Part shown: positions 1 to 11,881 of the stretch, piece after piece
How positions within the stretch are numbered: the first letter of the stretch is position 1
Layout: every line of letters begins with the position of its first letter
Position numbers and translations under genes: made by a program
Notes under the pieces: generated by a model
What the model saw: the letters and a program-made list of their open reading frames with translations, nothing else
Told to the model about the DNA's origin: nothing
The model's database searches: none
Source: Eublepharis macularius
Taxonomy: Eukaryota; Chordata; Lepidosauria; Squamata; Eublepharidae
Direction of reading: 5' to 3'
Assembly (NCBI RefSeq): GCF_028583425.1
Contig: NC_072793.1
Location: forward strand, 102,905,689-102,969,688
DNA: 64,000 nt

Positions 1-26
1 TTTATTTTATATTACTGTAATATCGA

Positions 27-615
27 AATTTCTTTATAAGGCCAGATCGAAATAATGGAAAAGTAATTTAAAACAATACAATTTTTTTTAAAAGGTCGGG
101 AAGATTTGTTCCCGCCCGCAAAAGCAGAAAATGTGGGTGTGGGGTGAATGTGGATTCGGCCAGTGACTATTGGGAACATAATGACACTCCAAGAAAGTGA
201 AACTTCAGTAAAATTCAAGCACTGCACTGTCCTGCATAGGAAATGCCCACGAAAGCTTCCCACATGCATCCGAATTTCCAAAAAAGAAACGGGAGAGAGC
301 CATCAGTGCTGTCAGTGGGGGAAAGAGAGGCATCATTATCTTCAATGATGTTTCTTTATAAGGCAAAATGGAAATAACGGAAAAGTGCGCTCAAAAAAAT
401 TAAAAAATGGGCGGGAAAAAAGGTCCCGCCCAAAAAAGCGGTTTTCGAGCAGCCGTGTGACCAGAGGGACGCGTGAGAAATACGGATTGGAAGCAGGAAT
501 GTGAACGAAGAGGGAAAAATCGCAGATTGGAGGCAAACGGAAGATATCCGATAAACATGCGGGTAATGGGTGAATGTGGATTCGACCAGAATCAGATGGT
601 CCCAGGGTGCCCATT
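27..615. repeat. two diverged copies of an unknown repeat
   Basis: Two related blocks follow each other. Both start with a TTTCTTTATAAGG motif (about 29 and 350), then an A-rich stretch and a GGTCCCGCCC-type motif. A second shared motif, GGTGAATGTGGATTCG, occurs about 143 and 570. The copies differ by many substitutions and indels. No ORF in them resembles a known protein. The family is unrecognised. Confidence 0.5.
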
Positions 616-2047
616 TGCCCACTTTGAAAATATGTGCTTTTGGGTGGAGTAATGAAACTACTTACTTGGAATACTGGGAGGAGTGTGTGTACTGAGAGGG
701 GGCAGAGCAAGTGGCCTAGTTGTGTTGGTCTCACCACAGACTGGAAGGCCTCAGTTGAAGAAACTTTCATCTGGTGCAGGCCCTCAGTTTTTGGACATCA
801 CATCTTCTGGAGGAGGTTAGCCCCAGACCATCTATCTTTGAACTGGAGCGGATTCCTTCTCTCGGATGGTGAGGAGAGATGCCCTGAGAACTTTACTTCT
901 TTAGAGGCCTGCTTCTAAAGGACCGCGGCTGGACCAACTTCAGCAGGAAAACAGCACTTCTGGACATTAACGACTGGACTTCCGGTTTGTGGAACAGAAA
1001 GTAGTTGGGGGTGGGGATCATTGTACGCTGTGTGTTAAATTGTATTTTTCATGTAGTAAGAAATAGTTTGCTTAAGCCAAGGTTAGTGGGAAGGCGGGTT
1101 AAGAAAGGAGGCCCTAAGCCTTGAACTTGTCCCTATTTCCAACACCCAGGTTACATATGGGATACCTTTCATCTTATGCAGTTTGACGATGTCAGGATTC
1201 TAGGAAGTTTGAGACTTGTATGACCCTTGCCCCTCCTCCTGACTGTTTAAATATGGGGTGTGTGCATGTGTGTGTGTAAGAAGGTGCTTGCAGATTTACT
1301 ATCCAGGAGACAGTAAATTCCTCACTGAGAAAGAGAGGGTGGTCATCTTGCCTAGCAATGGGCAGTGGTGCATCTACTTAGGACAGAACTTAGGACAGTA
1401 TAATACCTACCTCTCTGGCAAGCATAAAAGGCATTCATCAGAAGATTTTTTATTTTTTTTACAAAAAGGGGCAGTATTAAAGCTACTATCAACTATTGTA
1501 TAAATTTAACCTTAATGAAAGAATGATCAAGAACATTTAAGTTAAATTAAATATTAAAAATAAACCTCTCAGTTAGATCTTGAGTTCTTAAAAGTAGGTA
1601 TCACTGAAAATTGAACCATTACCTATTATAACTTGAAATAATGCTAAATATGAATAATTTTAAAATCTGTTTAGGAAATAGGAAAAACTTTCACCTTCAG
1701 TTTGTCCTTGAAGTTATTATGTTTAGATAGGAGTGCCATTATTAAAATAAATATTCTTCCCAACATTCTAGTTTTATTTACAAATTTACCCTTGATGATT
1801 AATGTATGAACATTGGATGTCTGGCAAACATTAATATCTGGTTTTATTTAGAGTAATAAATGTCCTTGAGTTTCAGCAACAGTATTGTTCAAACAAGAAG
1901 AGCTGGGGAAACTTGAGACACTGAACATTAAATTATACTATTAAATATCAGATTGACTGCAATGGAATGGAAAAGTAAACAAGTTAAAAAATAATAACAA
2001 CCCAAATGGAAAAGTCTAGTATTCTTAAAGGATTCTGTGATTTATTG
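616..2047. other. unannotated stretch
   Basis: No gene, RNA or clear repeat is visible. There is a short TG-rich run near 1258-1280 and an AT-rich tract from 1440 to 2000. A CTGGACTTCCGGTTTG motif near 974 resembles the start of the L1 5' region at 62670, but the similarity is too short to call. Confidence 0.4.
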
Positions 2048-2055
2048 ATTGCTAC

Positions 2056-2315
2056 CAGGGCTTTTTTTCTGGGAAAAGAGGTAATGGAACTCAGTGGGTT
2101 GCCCTTGGCAAAAATGGTCACATGGCTGGTGGCCCTACCCCCTGATCTCCAGACAGAGGGGAGTTTAGATTGCCCTCCGTGCTGCTCAGCGGCATGGAGG
2201 ACAATCTAAACTCCCCTCTGTCTGAAGATCAGGGGGTGGGGCCACCAGCCATGTGACCATTTTCAAGAGGTTCCAGGACTCCGTTCCACCGCGTTCCAGC
2301 TGAAAAAAATCCCTG
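2056..2315. mobile_element. 260-bp palindromic hAT MITE with 8-bp TSD
   Basis: The element starts CAGGGCTTTTTTTCTGG and ends, read on the other strand, CAGGGATTTTTTTCAGC. It is flanked by identical 8-bp copies of ATTGCTAC at 2048-2055 and 2316-2323. An 8-bp TSD with CAGG-type inverted ends is diagnostic for hAT. The inside is a long imperfect hairpin: about 2109-2180 pairs with about 2192-2265, joined by a loop holding GCTGCTCAGC. There is no coding capacity, so this is a non-autonomous element. A hairpin this clean suggests many siblings in the genome. Confidence 0.85.
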
Positions 2316-2323
2316 ATTGCTAC

Positions 2324-3605
2324 ATTCCCTATATGTGTAACTGTATGTGTGAGAATCTTCATTTTAGCTATAACCAATCCAGCACACAGTGATGAACTGA
2401 CTTGGGCAGTATCACTCAAAGGCAAAATCAGGCTCAAGAGAGGCTTCCTTATTCTACTGTGCTGGAGATGATTGCCGTTATTTTGGGCAATACATGAAAC
2501 TTGAGGGCAGTTCCATCTCTAATGTGGGAGATGTTTTGCCTATCTTGGCTATTTCATGTAGTTGTTCAGGAAGATGGGTAACCATTTTGGAGATTTGTCA
2601 ATTTGAACTTAACTGAGAAGCCCAAATACTGCTGCTATTATTACTTCAGAAAACGTTTTGTGATCTCAGGTTGCCTCAGGCTACAGGCCTGGTTTAGATT
2701 TGGTTCCTCAGAGGTACATAGCATGAAAAACATTGGCTATGACATGAGAAAGCATGATTTTTATTAAGGGCTTTATTGGCCATACGAGACCTGGAGACCT
2801 GCTGCCTGCCAGCATCCTCCAGTGGAAACCCCAGGATTCATTTTCTTTTTTCCTTCTTGTACCTTAAATAAATAACTGCAGTCTGAAGGTTTGTGGCAAT
2901 GCCAGCTGGAACACATTCAGTTCTTTTTCAGCTTGTTAGACATGCAGGACAAGTTTACAGTTTGCTAGTGTGTCATATTTACAGTTCTTCTGAAAGCCAG
3001 TCCTGCGCTCCCCTTTGGCAGATGAAGCCAAAGCCTGGGCTTCAGAGATCAAGATGAGAAGCCATTACAAGAGGAAGAGCTCTTCTTCTTCTCTCTCCTT
3101 AAAGGTCCCATATTAAGTACAAGACAGAACCTTGCAGGTTGATGATTGGTGGGGGAAGAACAAAAGTGTAGATCACAAAGGCAGCTGTTAAGTTACTAAA
3201 GTCCTAATTGCACTGCTACAGCACTTTTCATCCAAACATTTCAAAGCTTTGAACTAAGCTTCAAAACACCCTTTAGAAGTAGGTAAAGATGAACCTGCCC
3301 AAGGCCCATGAACCTGCCCAAGGCCAGAAAGAACTGTTGGTTGCTTTCTTACTGTGTCACTCCAACCATTTAACCCCAAAGGATTAGGATTCTGAGGAGT
3401 GGCAAATCTCATTTATGCTAGAAATATTTTTTGTTTTCCCTTCCAGTTCATTTTTTTGTTTAACTTTATTCTTGAGAATTTTTTTTTACAAAATTTGAAA
3501 GCTAGCTGACTACTTTCTAATTTTAATGGGTCCTAATAAAGGTACTATACTAGTGTTCTGATCTGGTTTTTTATAAAAAAACAGCCTTCTTTTTTTAATC
3601 TCGAG
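2324..3605. other. unannotated stretch
   Basis: Nothing supportable. AT-rich sequence with short homopolymers and no recognisable coding exon. Confidence 0.4.
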
Positions 3606-3738
3606 TGATTCTGCACACGTTGGATAATGCACTTCCAATCCTCTTTATAGATCATTTGGAACGGATTCTTTCATGTGCGGAACAAAAAATCCACCTCAAA
3701 CGATTGATAAAGTGCATTATCCAACATGTGCGGAATCA
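3606..3738. mobile_element. palindromic MITE, superfamily unknown
   Basis: Inverted arms at 3606-3633 and 3710-3738 pair over about 28 bp with few mismatches (TGATTCTGCACACGTTGG and its complement with ATGTGCGGAATCA). The middle contains a second, weaker inverted pair. The element is non-coding. No clear TSD could be read, so the superfamily is left open. Confidence 0.6.
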
Positions 3739-3746
3739 GCCTTTGT

Positions 3747-3764
3747 CACACACACACACACACA
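3747..3764. repeat. (CA)n microsatellite
   Basis: Nine uninterrupted CA units directly after the palindromic MITE. Confidence 0.9.
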
Positions 3765-4430
3765 AATGAATATGTTGTTCCAGATGTACTATAAAAGATA
3801 GATTGTTAGCCTTGCTCCTTTTTTAGGGATAACTTTTTTTTAACACAAGAGAGCGTTCCTCCTTCCTTCAAAGAGTGTCTGATCTGAGCTATAACTGATG
3901 AGGGAAGCAGACATGTAGCCCACACTTATATATTCTTATAGCTTACTAACAAGATTGTACAGGAATGTAGACTTAGGGCATTTTCTGCTGCTGTATTTTC
4001 AAGTAGTTCCTCTGTTGTTCACAAGCTAATATTGAAACAGAAGCCATGTCATAGCTTTTATTAAGACCAACCAAAATGACATAACACATTGCACAAGCTT
4101 TTTGAGGTTTCCAGAACTTTTCATCAGGCTGGATATTAAAAAGCAAAAAGGTGGCAAAGGGGGGATTTGTGAAGTTGTAGGTCTTGGTTGTCCAAATCCT
4201 GTGTTACAGAGAGACTCAAGGAACTAAGAGTCTGATTGGTGTTGGATGTGGTTTTCAAGTGGTTCTTTCTTTAGATGTGACCATATGTAGCCATGGAACA
4301 TGAATAATGGATTCTGCTGCAGCACTTCATCTATGCTTGTCCTGATTAATGCTCCTTCCATATCAGTGGTGTCAAAACCATTCCAGTCCATAGATTAATA
4401 CAGAGTAAGGGGGAAAGAGTCTGCAGTCAT
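3765..4430. other. mostly unannotated; possible retroposon fragment
   Basis: Around 4050-4140 the pattern 'ttattaagaccaacc ... aagctttttgag ... cttttcatcagg' resembles a degenerate copy of the palindromic insertions at 23827 and 58657. The rest shows nothing. Confidence 0.25.
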
Positions 4431-4900
4431 TGAGATCACTATCGCATACGGTTGCCAGGTCCTCTTTCCCTCAGGGTGGGAGGCGAGAGGCCTGGTTCTT
4501 ACTGTATTTGAAGTTTCATGTGCATAGTGTGCACAGGCTCTCGGGAAGTGACATCGCCCAGGGCCTTGTGCCTTCCCTGGGAGCGCTCCGCAGTGGGCTG
4601 ATTTGGGCCCCAAATGAGCTGAATTGGCCCACTGTGAAGTGCAGGAGCTCTCCAGGGCCCTCCCAGCAGCGCTCTTGTGCTCTGCAGCAGGCTAAATCAG
4701 GCCCGTTTAGGGCTGAAATCAGCTGCCACGGAGCACAGGAGCACTCCCAGGGACAACACAGCAGGCCAGTTTAGGCACCAAATGGGCCCAGGAGGTACAT
4801 TCCCCCTCCTTTTCCCCTGCTGGACAGGTAAGTGGGGGTGGGGGTAGAAGGTGGGTGCAAGGATCCCCCATCCCCAGTGAAGGACTGGTAACCCTACAGT
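4431..4900. repeat. GC-rich interspersed repeat of unknown class
   Basis: This block shares a 20-bp identical core (CAGTGGGCTGATTTGGGCCC, 4591-4610) and looser similarity on both sides with 30950-31130, in the same orientation. It also repeats itself internally in variants of a 'gcaggag-ctctccagggcc' phrase. The small ORFs across it show no family resemblance. Confidence 0.5.
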
Positions 4901-5214
4901 ACCACACAATCCACTATCCCAAATCCTTATGCTTCAGGGCCAGGAGCAAATTTGGCCCTCTTCTTGGTCTTCCTTCTGCTTCTGACTTCTGTTGTAACCA
5001 TGTTCCACTACTTCTGTTGCCTCACCATTCCTTCTTTTTTCCTGTCTTTTCCACTTCCTTGCCTCAAGTGCTGCAGCAATTTAAAAAAAATTCTGGTGGC
5101 TGCATTTGAGACAATGAGACTGTAACCACATGGATGATTTGCCCAACCAGACTTTCCCTGAGTTTTCTGTGATCTTTTCCAAGTCTGCTTTTAAAATTCT
5201 GCAGTTGGCATATT

Positions 5215-6080
5215 GATATATTTATTTATTTATTTTATTTACAAATCTTACATCCTGTCTTTCTGCCCTTTCTGCCTTTGTTAGCTAAAGTGGCTAACAA
5301 ATAAAAACATACATAATAAAACCACATCTTAAAAAACCATTTAAACCAACACAACCCACATAATTAAGACAATTAAAGCCAGAGTTAAAAAATCAATTAA
5401 AACACCAAACAAAACAAACAAATCTTCATCTGCTAGCAGATGATGGCAGCAGCAGGAGAGTCTCCCTGGGGAGAGAGTTCCAGAGTTTTAGTGCCATGAT
5501 CAAGAAGGCCTACTCCCAGGTTGTCATCCACCTAATCTCAGAAGGTGGGGGCAACCAAAGAAGGGCCTCAAAATTTGACTGCAGTGGTCGGGTCGGTGTG
5601 TTGGTCCCAAATCAGGTATGGCTTTAAAGGCTAACATTGTACCTGGAAACAGATTAAGAGCCAGTGTAGATAGTCCAAGGCTGGAGTGATATGGTCCCTA
5701 CAGCCCACTCCAGTCACATCCTGGCTGCAGCATTCTGTATCAATGGAAGTTTCCAAACACTTTTCAAGGGCAGCCCCATGTAGAGTATATTGCAATAATC
5801 TAATCTAGATGTAACCAGGGCATGCTCCACAGTGGCCAGAAAATGCTGCAGCTGCCTAATCAGTTAAAGGTGATAAAAGAAAATCCTGGGCTGGCCACAG
5901 TTGTCACCTGCTTGGACCCATTAGATTAGGGTCCAAGAGCACCTGCAGACTATGATCCTGTTATTTCAAGGGAAGTACAACTCCATCCAGAGTGGGTGAC
6001 ACCTTAAATCCTGGGTTAGACCTTCCACTCGCCAGTAGAACTTCTGTCTTGACAGGATTAAGCTTCAGTTAATTACCCCA
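5215..6080 (-). mobile_element. L2-type LINE fragment (reverse transcriptase 3' part)
   Basis: On the minus strand three frames together spell parts of an L2-clade reverse transcriptase. LKLNPVKTEVLL is near 6070-6030. VTSRLDYCNILYMGLPLKS is near 5815-5760, followed by IQNAAARM. Near 5690 is RDHITPALDYLHW. Order and spacing fit the RT C-terminal region of L2/CR1-like LINEs. Stops and frameshifts break it throughout. The left border is a TATTTATTTATT-type tract, which fits the short-repeat 3' end of an L2 element. It is an old, 5'-truncated, non-functional copy. Confidence 0.7.
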
Positions 6081-7772
6081 TATGTACTATAATGGTACCA
6101 AGATAATGGTATATCAGTATGTCTAGTATGCCTATTACCAGCTTAAAAACAACTTGGAAAAATCCCACCTCCCAGCATGGGGGGTAAGGTTGCCAGCTTA
6201 CCTGCTGTGGCAGGTGATCACCCTCTGCCTCCCCCTGCCTCACTGCTCAAATTAGTAGCAGGCGTGAGAATCAGACGGGGAAGATGTTGTCAAAGCTTTC
6301 AGTATGTCAGCATCATCACTTTCAGCTAAAACCTAGAAATGGCATCACCAGTACTATAGGATTTTGCTCATCTCTCTTGTTAGCAGTCAACCCCCTCCCT
6401 CACACTAAAAGGGCAGTTTATGGATATGAAATATCATAACCCCCTTGCCAGAAGTCCCAGACACTGCCTAGTCCCAGGCAGAATGGATGCCAGCCAGCCT
6501 GGAGGCTGGAAAGTTACCAAGCCATGAGTCATAGAGTAATGACTGATGAATGGCCCCCATGCCCTGGAGAGAAGCAGAGATAATGAGACTTCCTGAGAGA
6601 CACCTCCTAATCTCATCAACACCTTCCTCCACCTTTCCTCTCCCACTGACCTAATCAGACTATTCAGCACATCTGATAGCCTTCCTATCCAATACTTACT
6701 AGGTCATCAAGCTGTATGTTTACCTATAGTCACGCCCAGATAGTCCTATCACACCTTTCCCAACTTATTGTTCCACCTCTGGACAAGCCATTAAGGTATT
6801 GTTTCTGAAAGCAAGATGTCAGTTTTGCTCCAGGGTATGTTTTATACTATAACTGGTCTGTCCAGCCATATACTCTTTGTGTGTGTTCTGGGACTCATCC
6901 CCACCCCTCCAAACTTGAGCATCCTCTCCTCCTCCTTTTCCATGAAATGCTGATTGTTTTGCTGCACCACTGCGGACCTCTTCTCCTCTTCAAGTCTGAT
7001 AAATATTACCCTTCTCCCAAAACTGCTTTCCCATTTCCTCCCTGTTTTCGCAGTTAGCTCTGTGTGTATATTGTTTGTGTGTTTTTGGATGCTTGCCTTT
7101 TATTTTTCTGTTAATAAAAGAAACCATTCCTGTAAAACATCTTCCTGTTTATTTGTGAGTTCTCCAAGGAAACAATCTCGGGGTACATTGATGGAGATTT
7201 CCCAATCACCTCCTCTTGCTGCTTCTCCTTTAATGCTAATTCTCCCAAATCATAAGGAGACTTCCCATTATGGTAACAATATGGTATCATGGTATCAGTG
7301 AAATCTAGACTGTTGTTGATGCTACTTCAGGTTTTAGCCAGAAGTGACATTGACAAATGAAGATTTCCCCCCTCCCCCATGCCCTGTCCCCTAAAGTCCT
7401 CTGGCGGTTCCAGACATTTGCCTGGCAACACTAGATGGAGGGGGGGGGGTGAGAGCTGCCATAGGGCCTAAGGCAGTGAAATGTAAGAAAACCTGACATC
7501 TGGAAGCCTTGTTGCTGTGGTGCTGTATCAGCAGGTGCAGTGACACTGGTGCTTCTGTAGGAAAGCATTGTGGTACAGAAAAAGCTTAAGGCTTAGCAGA
7601 TGGTGTTGAAGTGGTCATTGCCTACATTTTGGTACCAATATTAGGCTAACCATAGCAAACAGCATAGAAATTACATGGTCTGACCAAGGTAACTTACCTT
7701 TAGGCTGAAATCACATGAGCGTTTAAAGTACAGGCCTGTTGAAATGTGAACGTAAATCAGCCTTCCTGGAGG
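6081..7772. other. unannotated; possible old solo LTR inside
   Basis: From about 6430 to 7300 the composition (TC-rich stretch, GTGTGTATATTG, then AATAAA at 7113-7118) resembles an LTR with a polyadenylation signal, but I cannot find matching TG/CA ends or a TSD. A G-run lies at 7441-7449. No host exon is visible. Confidence 0.25.
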
Positions 7773-8239
7773 GTCATGATTAGACATAGGCACGAACCAA
7801 AAAAAATTAATGAATCAGCAGTTCATGGTTCGTTGCTGACGACGATCCTGAAGTCACGAACTGCAACGAACATTTTCCGTTGCCGAAATGGTTTGCGGTT
7901 CGCGGTTCATGGGCACCAGAACACCCCCCCCCATTGCACTTAGAGAGCCCATATTCACAGGGAGTGTGTAGCAGACTATCCTCCAGCCAGCAGTCAAGTT
8001 TGGTCAAGATTGCAATAGGGATCTTGGAGTTATACCCTCTCCAATCCGAGGCCCCCAGGAAACCTCCACTCTACAGTTAAAGCCACCAATTGACGTTGGC
8101 CCAGTGGACAAGGGGTGTACTCGAAGGCGGGGCTGCCTCCCCTCTAGGGGGTGGTGGGTATGGCCACTTGCTGGTGGCACCCTCCATGTGCCCACCCTCC
8201 AGGCCTCAGAGGAGCGCACCTTTATTCCCGGTGCAGGCC

Positions 8240-8835
8240 AGAAGGTGGGTGATGTTCCCTCTCTTTCTTTTTCTATATCGTTTTCTACTTACAATAACTA
8301 TGTAACATTCTCTAACTGTAAACATACATTCTCTAATGTATGTACACACATTCTAGTGTACGTTCATTTTACTTATACATTCTCAAATGCTTGTCTTCTC
8401 TGTTTTTGATTTTCAGTCCTTTTATCTATGGATGAGTCGTGTTCTGTTCAATTCAATATCTCTTGAATTGCATTCGCCTTCTGTTTCTAGATCTAGAACA
8501 GTCAATATGTATGTTCCCTTTTCTATCTATTTCTCTGTATCTCTTTCTTACTGTCTATTAGTAACTTTCTTTCTCTCTCTGTTTCTTTCTATGTGTTTCC
8601 ACCACTATCTATCTGAATCTATATCTTTCTATGTATATCTGCCCTTTCCTATTTCTTTCTACCTCTCGCTGTCTTTTTCTCTCTTTCTATAACTATATTG
8701 TTTCCTACAAACCTTTCTCTATCCTCATCTATATGTATGCTTGTGTGTCAATCTTTTTCTAATGATTTTGTTTCTTTCCATCTATCTGTTTATCTTGTTC
8801 TGTCCGACTCTGAATCTATCTGTAGTGTTTGCATG
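8240..8835. repeat. T/C-rich degenerate tract
   Basis: A 600-bp tract dominated by T and C on the plus strand, with many variants of TCTATCTA and TTTCTTTC. It looks like a decayed pyrimidine microsatellite inside the hAT element. The plus-strand ORFs through it are low-complexity (Phe/Ser/Leu) and not real genes. Confidence 0.6.
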
Positions 8836-8899
8836 TCATTTGGAGGGGGAGTGGCAAGATCCCCCAGCAACCACAGGGCCTCACCCGAGGGTCTCACTG

Positions 8900-10690
8900 A
8901 GGAATAATATGGTGGCAGCCAACAGCACCCACCTTCCTGCCTTCACAGAAAGGATGGGAGGGAGAGGAGATGCCATTTGGAGGGGAAGTGGGAAGATCCA
9001 CCGACAGCTGTGAGGCCTCCTCAAAAGCTCCCACTGAGGTACTCTGTGGTGGCAGCTAACAGCACTCACCTTCCTGCCTTTGTGGAAAGGACAGGAGGGA
9101 GAGGAGATGTCATTTGGAGGGGTTGGAGTGCTTCAGAGAGGAACAGGTAGAAAGAGGGTCTGTGAAGTCGGAAGATCCCAACAGCCACAAGGCCTCCTCC
9201 GAGGATCCCACTGAGGAACTCTGTGGCAGCAGCCAACAGCACCCACCTTCTTGCCTTTGCAGAAAGGATGGAACAGGACAGGACCAGAGAGGTCGTTGGG
9301 AGGGGACTGAGTGTTCCGGAGAGGGCAAGGTGAGAAGAGGCACCGTATACTTGTGTGGGAGAGGAGGGCTGAGCCTGAGGCTTCCTGGCTGCATTGCGCA
9401 GCAGGACCAGGACGGAAAGACCCCACATCCACCCTGAAGGAATGCGCAGACTGCTGTGGCAGAGGCTTGTTTGCTCCCCCTGTGTCACAGTGGAGGCTGT
9501 CGCCAGCATCACTTACCTTCCTGCCTTCGTGGAAAGGACGTGACTGGTCATGGTGGCATTACCCATTCACCTCTGCCCAGAGGGAACAGCCGCTGCTGTT
9601 GGCAGGGGCCACCGTGACATACAATTTTATGTGCAACAGCAGTTGATATGTCACTCATGGCCAAAAGCCAAAGCATCAGACAGCACCCACCTTCCAGCCT
9701 TTACGGAAAGGGTGTGAGGGTGACCCATTCCCCCCTGCTCAGAGGGGGCAGCAGGTGCCCATGGAAAGGGGGGGGGACCGTGTGGTGCCACACAAACACC
9801 AGCAACAGCTCCTGAGCTGCCCCTCGTGGCCAACAGCAGCAGGGGCAGACCTCAACCACCTTCCTGCTTTCACGGAAAGGACACGTGACTGGTCATGGGA
9901 CCCATTCCCCCCATGCACAGAGAGGACAGCAGGTGCACATGGATAGGGGTGGACCATGCAGTTCAAACCTGTCAGCTCAGCAAATGCATCTGAGCTGCCC
10001 CTCGTGGTCCAAAGCGGCAGCAGCAGACAGCACCCACCTTCTTGCCCTCATGGAAAGGGTGGGAGGGACACATTCCCCCCTGCTCAGAGGGGGCAGCAGG
10101 TGCCCACGGAAAGGGGAGGTACCGTGTGGTGCCACTCTAATATCAGCAACAGCAGCAGAGCTGTTCCTCATGGCCAAAAGCAGCATCAGCTCACAGCACC
10201 ACACCTTCCTGCCTTTGCGGAAAGGATGGGATGGGAAAGACAGGAGAGGTTGGGAGGCATCTGAGCAGATACAGAGAGGGAGAGGTGTGAAGAGGGACTG
10301 GGAACTTGACAGGGAGAGGACAACCAAGAGGCCCCAAACAGCCACCGTGTCGAACTGTGCAGGCTTCTGTGGCAGAGGCTTGTCCGCCCCTCCTGTCTCT
10401 CAGTGGAGTCTGTCACCAATATCCCTCACCTCCCTGCTTTCATGGACAGTAGATGAGTCGAGGGACCCATTCCCACCATGCTCAGAGTGGACAGCAGGAG
10501 CCTAGGATAGTGGGCTCCATGCTGTGCAACCAGATGTGCCGCAGCTCTGGAGCTGTCCTATGTGCCCAAAAACTGGAGCATCAGAAAACACCCACCTTCC
10601 TGCTTTCACAGGAAGGATGGGATGGGCAGGACAAGTTGTGGGGAGGGGTCCTTTGGGCACCATCTGGAGAGGGAGAGGTTGAAAGACGGA
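8900..10690. repeat. degenerate tandem array, unit about 170 bp
   Basis: A phrase like CACCTTCCTGCCTTTGCGGA recurs about ten times, near 8938, 9073, 9247, 9510, 9692, 9862, 10040, 10206, 10432 and 10595. Spacing is 135-263 bp, mostly 163-182. Between the phrases are shared motifs such as 'cccattcccccctgctcagaggg' variants. All overlapping ORFs here are translations of the repeat. Confidence 0.7.
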
Positions 10691-11160
10691 ACGGGAACTT
10701 GTCTGGGAGAGGAGGGTGTCCGGGGTCAGCAGCCCAGCCCCCGGACTTGCTGGCAGACAGCGGCAGGGGGCAGCCGGGAGACAGCAGTTCAGCTGCTCTG
10801 TCTGGCAAACAGAGCCAGACCCTGCCTACTCCAGGGGGAAGGGGCAAAAGGCCAAAGCCTCAGAAGGCTGGAGGGAGCAGGGAGAAGCCGGCTAGTCCCA
10901 CCCACTATGGGGGAGAAAGGGGGCTAAGCAGGCTAGAGGAAAAGGGCCAAGGCAAGGGGAACAGGGACACAGCAACAGCCCAGACAGAGCCCTTACCTTC
11001 CAAGGAGGAGAAGCAGCCACCACAGCCCAGAGCCACACCCTGGCTAGAGGACAGCAGCCTGGCTCAGGAGGTGCTAGGAGCCAAGCCCCTCCAGGTGGAG
11101 CTGCCACAGGCATTCTGGGGGAGGAGATGGGTAGCCCCTCCCAGCATCAATGAACAGGCA

Positions 11161-11322
11161 GCACAGAAGCTGGCCAGGGCAGCTCCTCGCGAGCAAGGCC
11201 AGACAGGCTCAGCAGCACAAAAGCTGGCCAGGGCAGCTCCTCGCGAGCAAGGCCAGGCAGGCTCAGCAGCACAGAAGCCGGCTGGGGCAGCTCCTCGTGA
11301 GCAAGGCCGAGGAGACCTCAGC
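11161..11322. repeat. three 54-bp tandem repeats in a GC-rich block
   Basis: AAGCTGGCCAGGGCAGCTCC and variants start at 11167, 11221 and 11275, exactly 54 bp apart, so each unit keeps frame (18 codons). A TATATAA box follows at 11479-11485 on the plus strand. The GC-rich block 10730-11800 could be an old LTR nested in the hAT element, but no ends are visible. The long plus-strand ORF across it is rich in Gly, Gln, Pro and Arg and resembles no family. Confidence 0.55.
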
Positions 11323-11881
11323 TGGGGATGGCTCGCATTCAACCCCACCCTGCCAGCAAGGCAAGGAAGCCAAGAAGGGATTAGTGGTAGGAGGGAAACA
11401 CCTGAGGGAAGGCACAGCTGGGCCAAGTCAGGAGAGGGAACAAGCCTAGAAGGAGGGCAGGGCGGGGAAAGGAAGCCCTATATAAGGTGGCTAGGAAGAG
11501 CTCTGAGGTGGTGGGTGTGAGTGAGGAGTGATGATGTGGAGTGAGAGCAGTAGGATGCAAGGGTGGTGGCTTGGAGGAGAGTTCTGGAAGGAGGAGATGA
11601 AGGAGGATGCAGAGGGTAAGCAGGCCAGGTTGAGCAGGCCAGCGAGTGGACTGAGAGGGAGTCTGGGTGAGGTATACCGCCCCTCCTTCCACAGAGCAGG
11701 GTCCTGCAGAGTCCCTGGCCCCCCTGTGACGTCAGGAGCAGACTGCCCAGTGCCACGCCCAGTGGCAGCCGCAGTAAGCCCTGACAGAGGGCAAAGGATC
11801 ACCAGCCATGGAAGCAGCCCCGAGAACTGAGGGAGGGTTAAGCCCGCTGTGGAGGAGCTGATCCTACAACCCCAGGGTGGT

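Noticed and set aside
9066-9512. 148-codon minus ORF and neighbours
   Set aside because: They follow the period of the 170-bp degenerate array and carry no domain.
10453-11520. 355-codon plus-strand ORF
   Set aside because: Low-complexity Gly/Gln/Pro/Arg peptide over GC-rich tandem repeats within the hAT element, with no domain.
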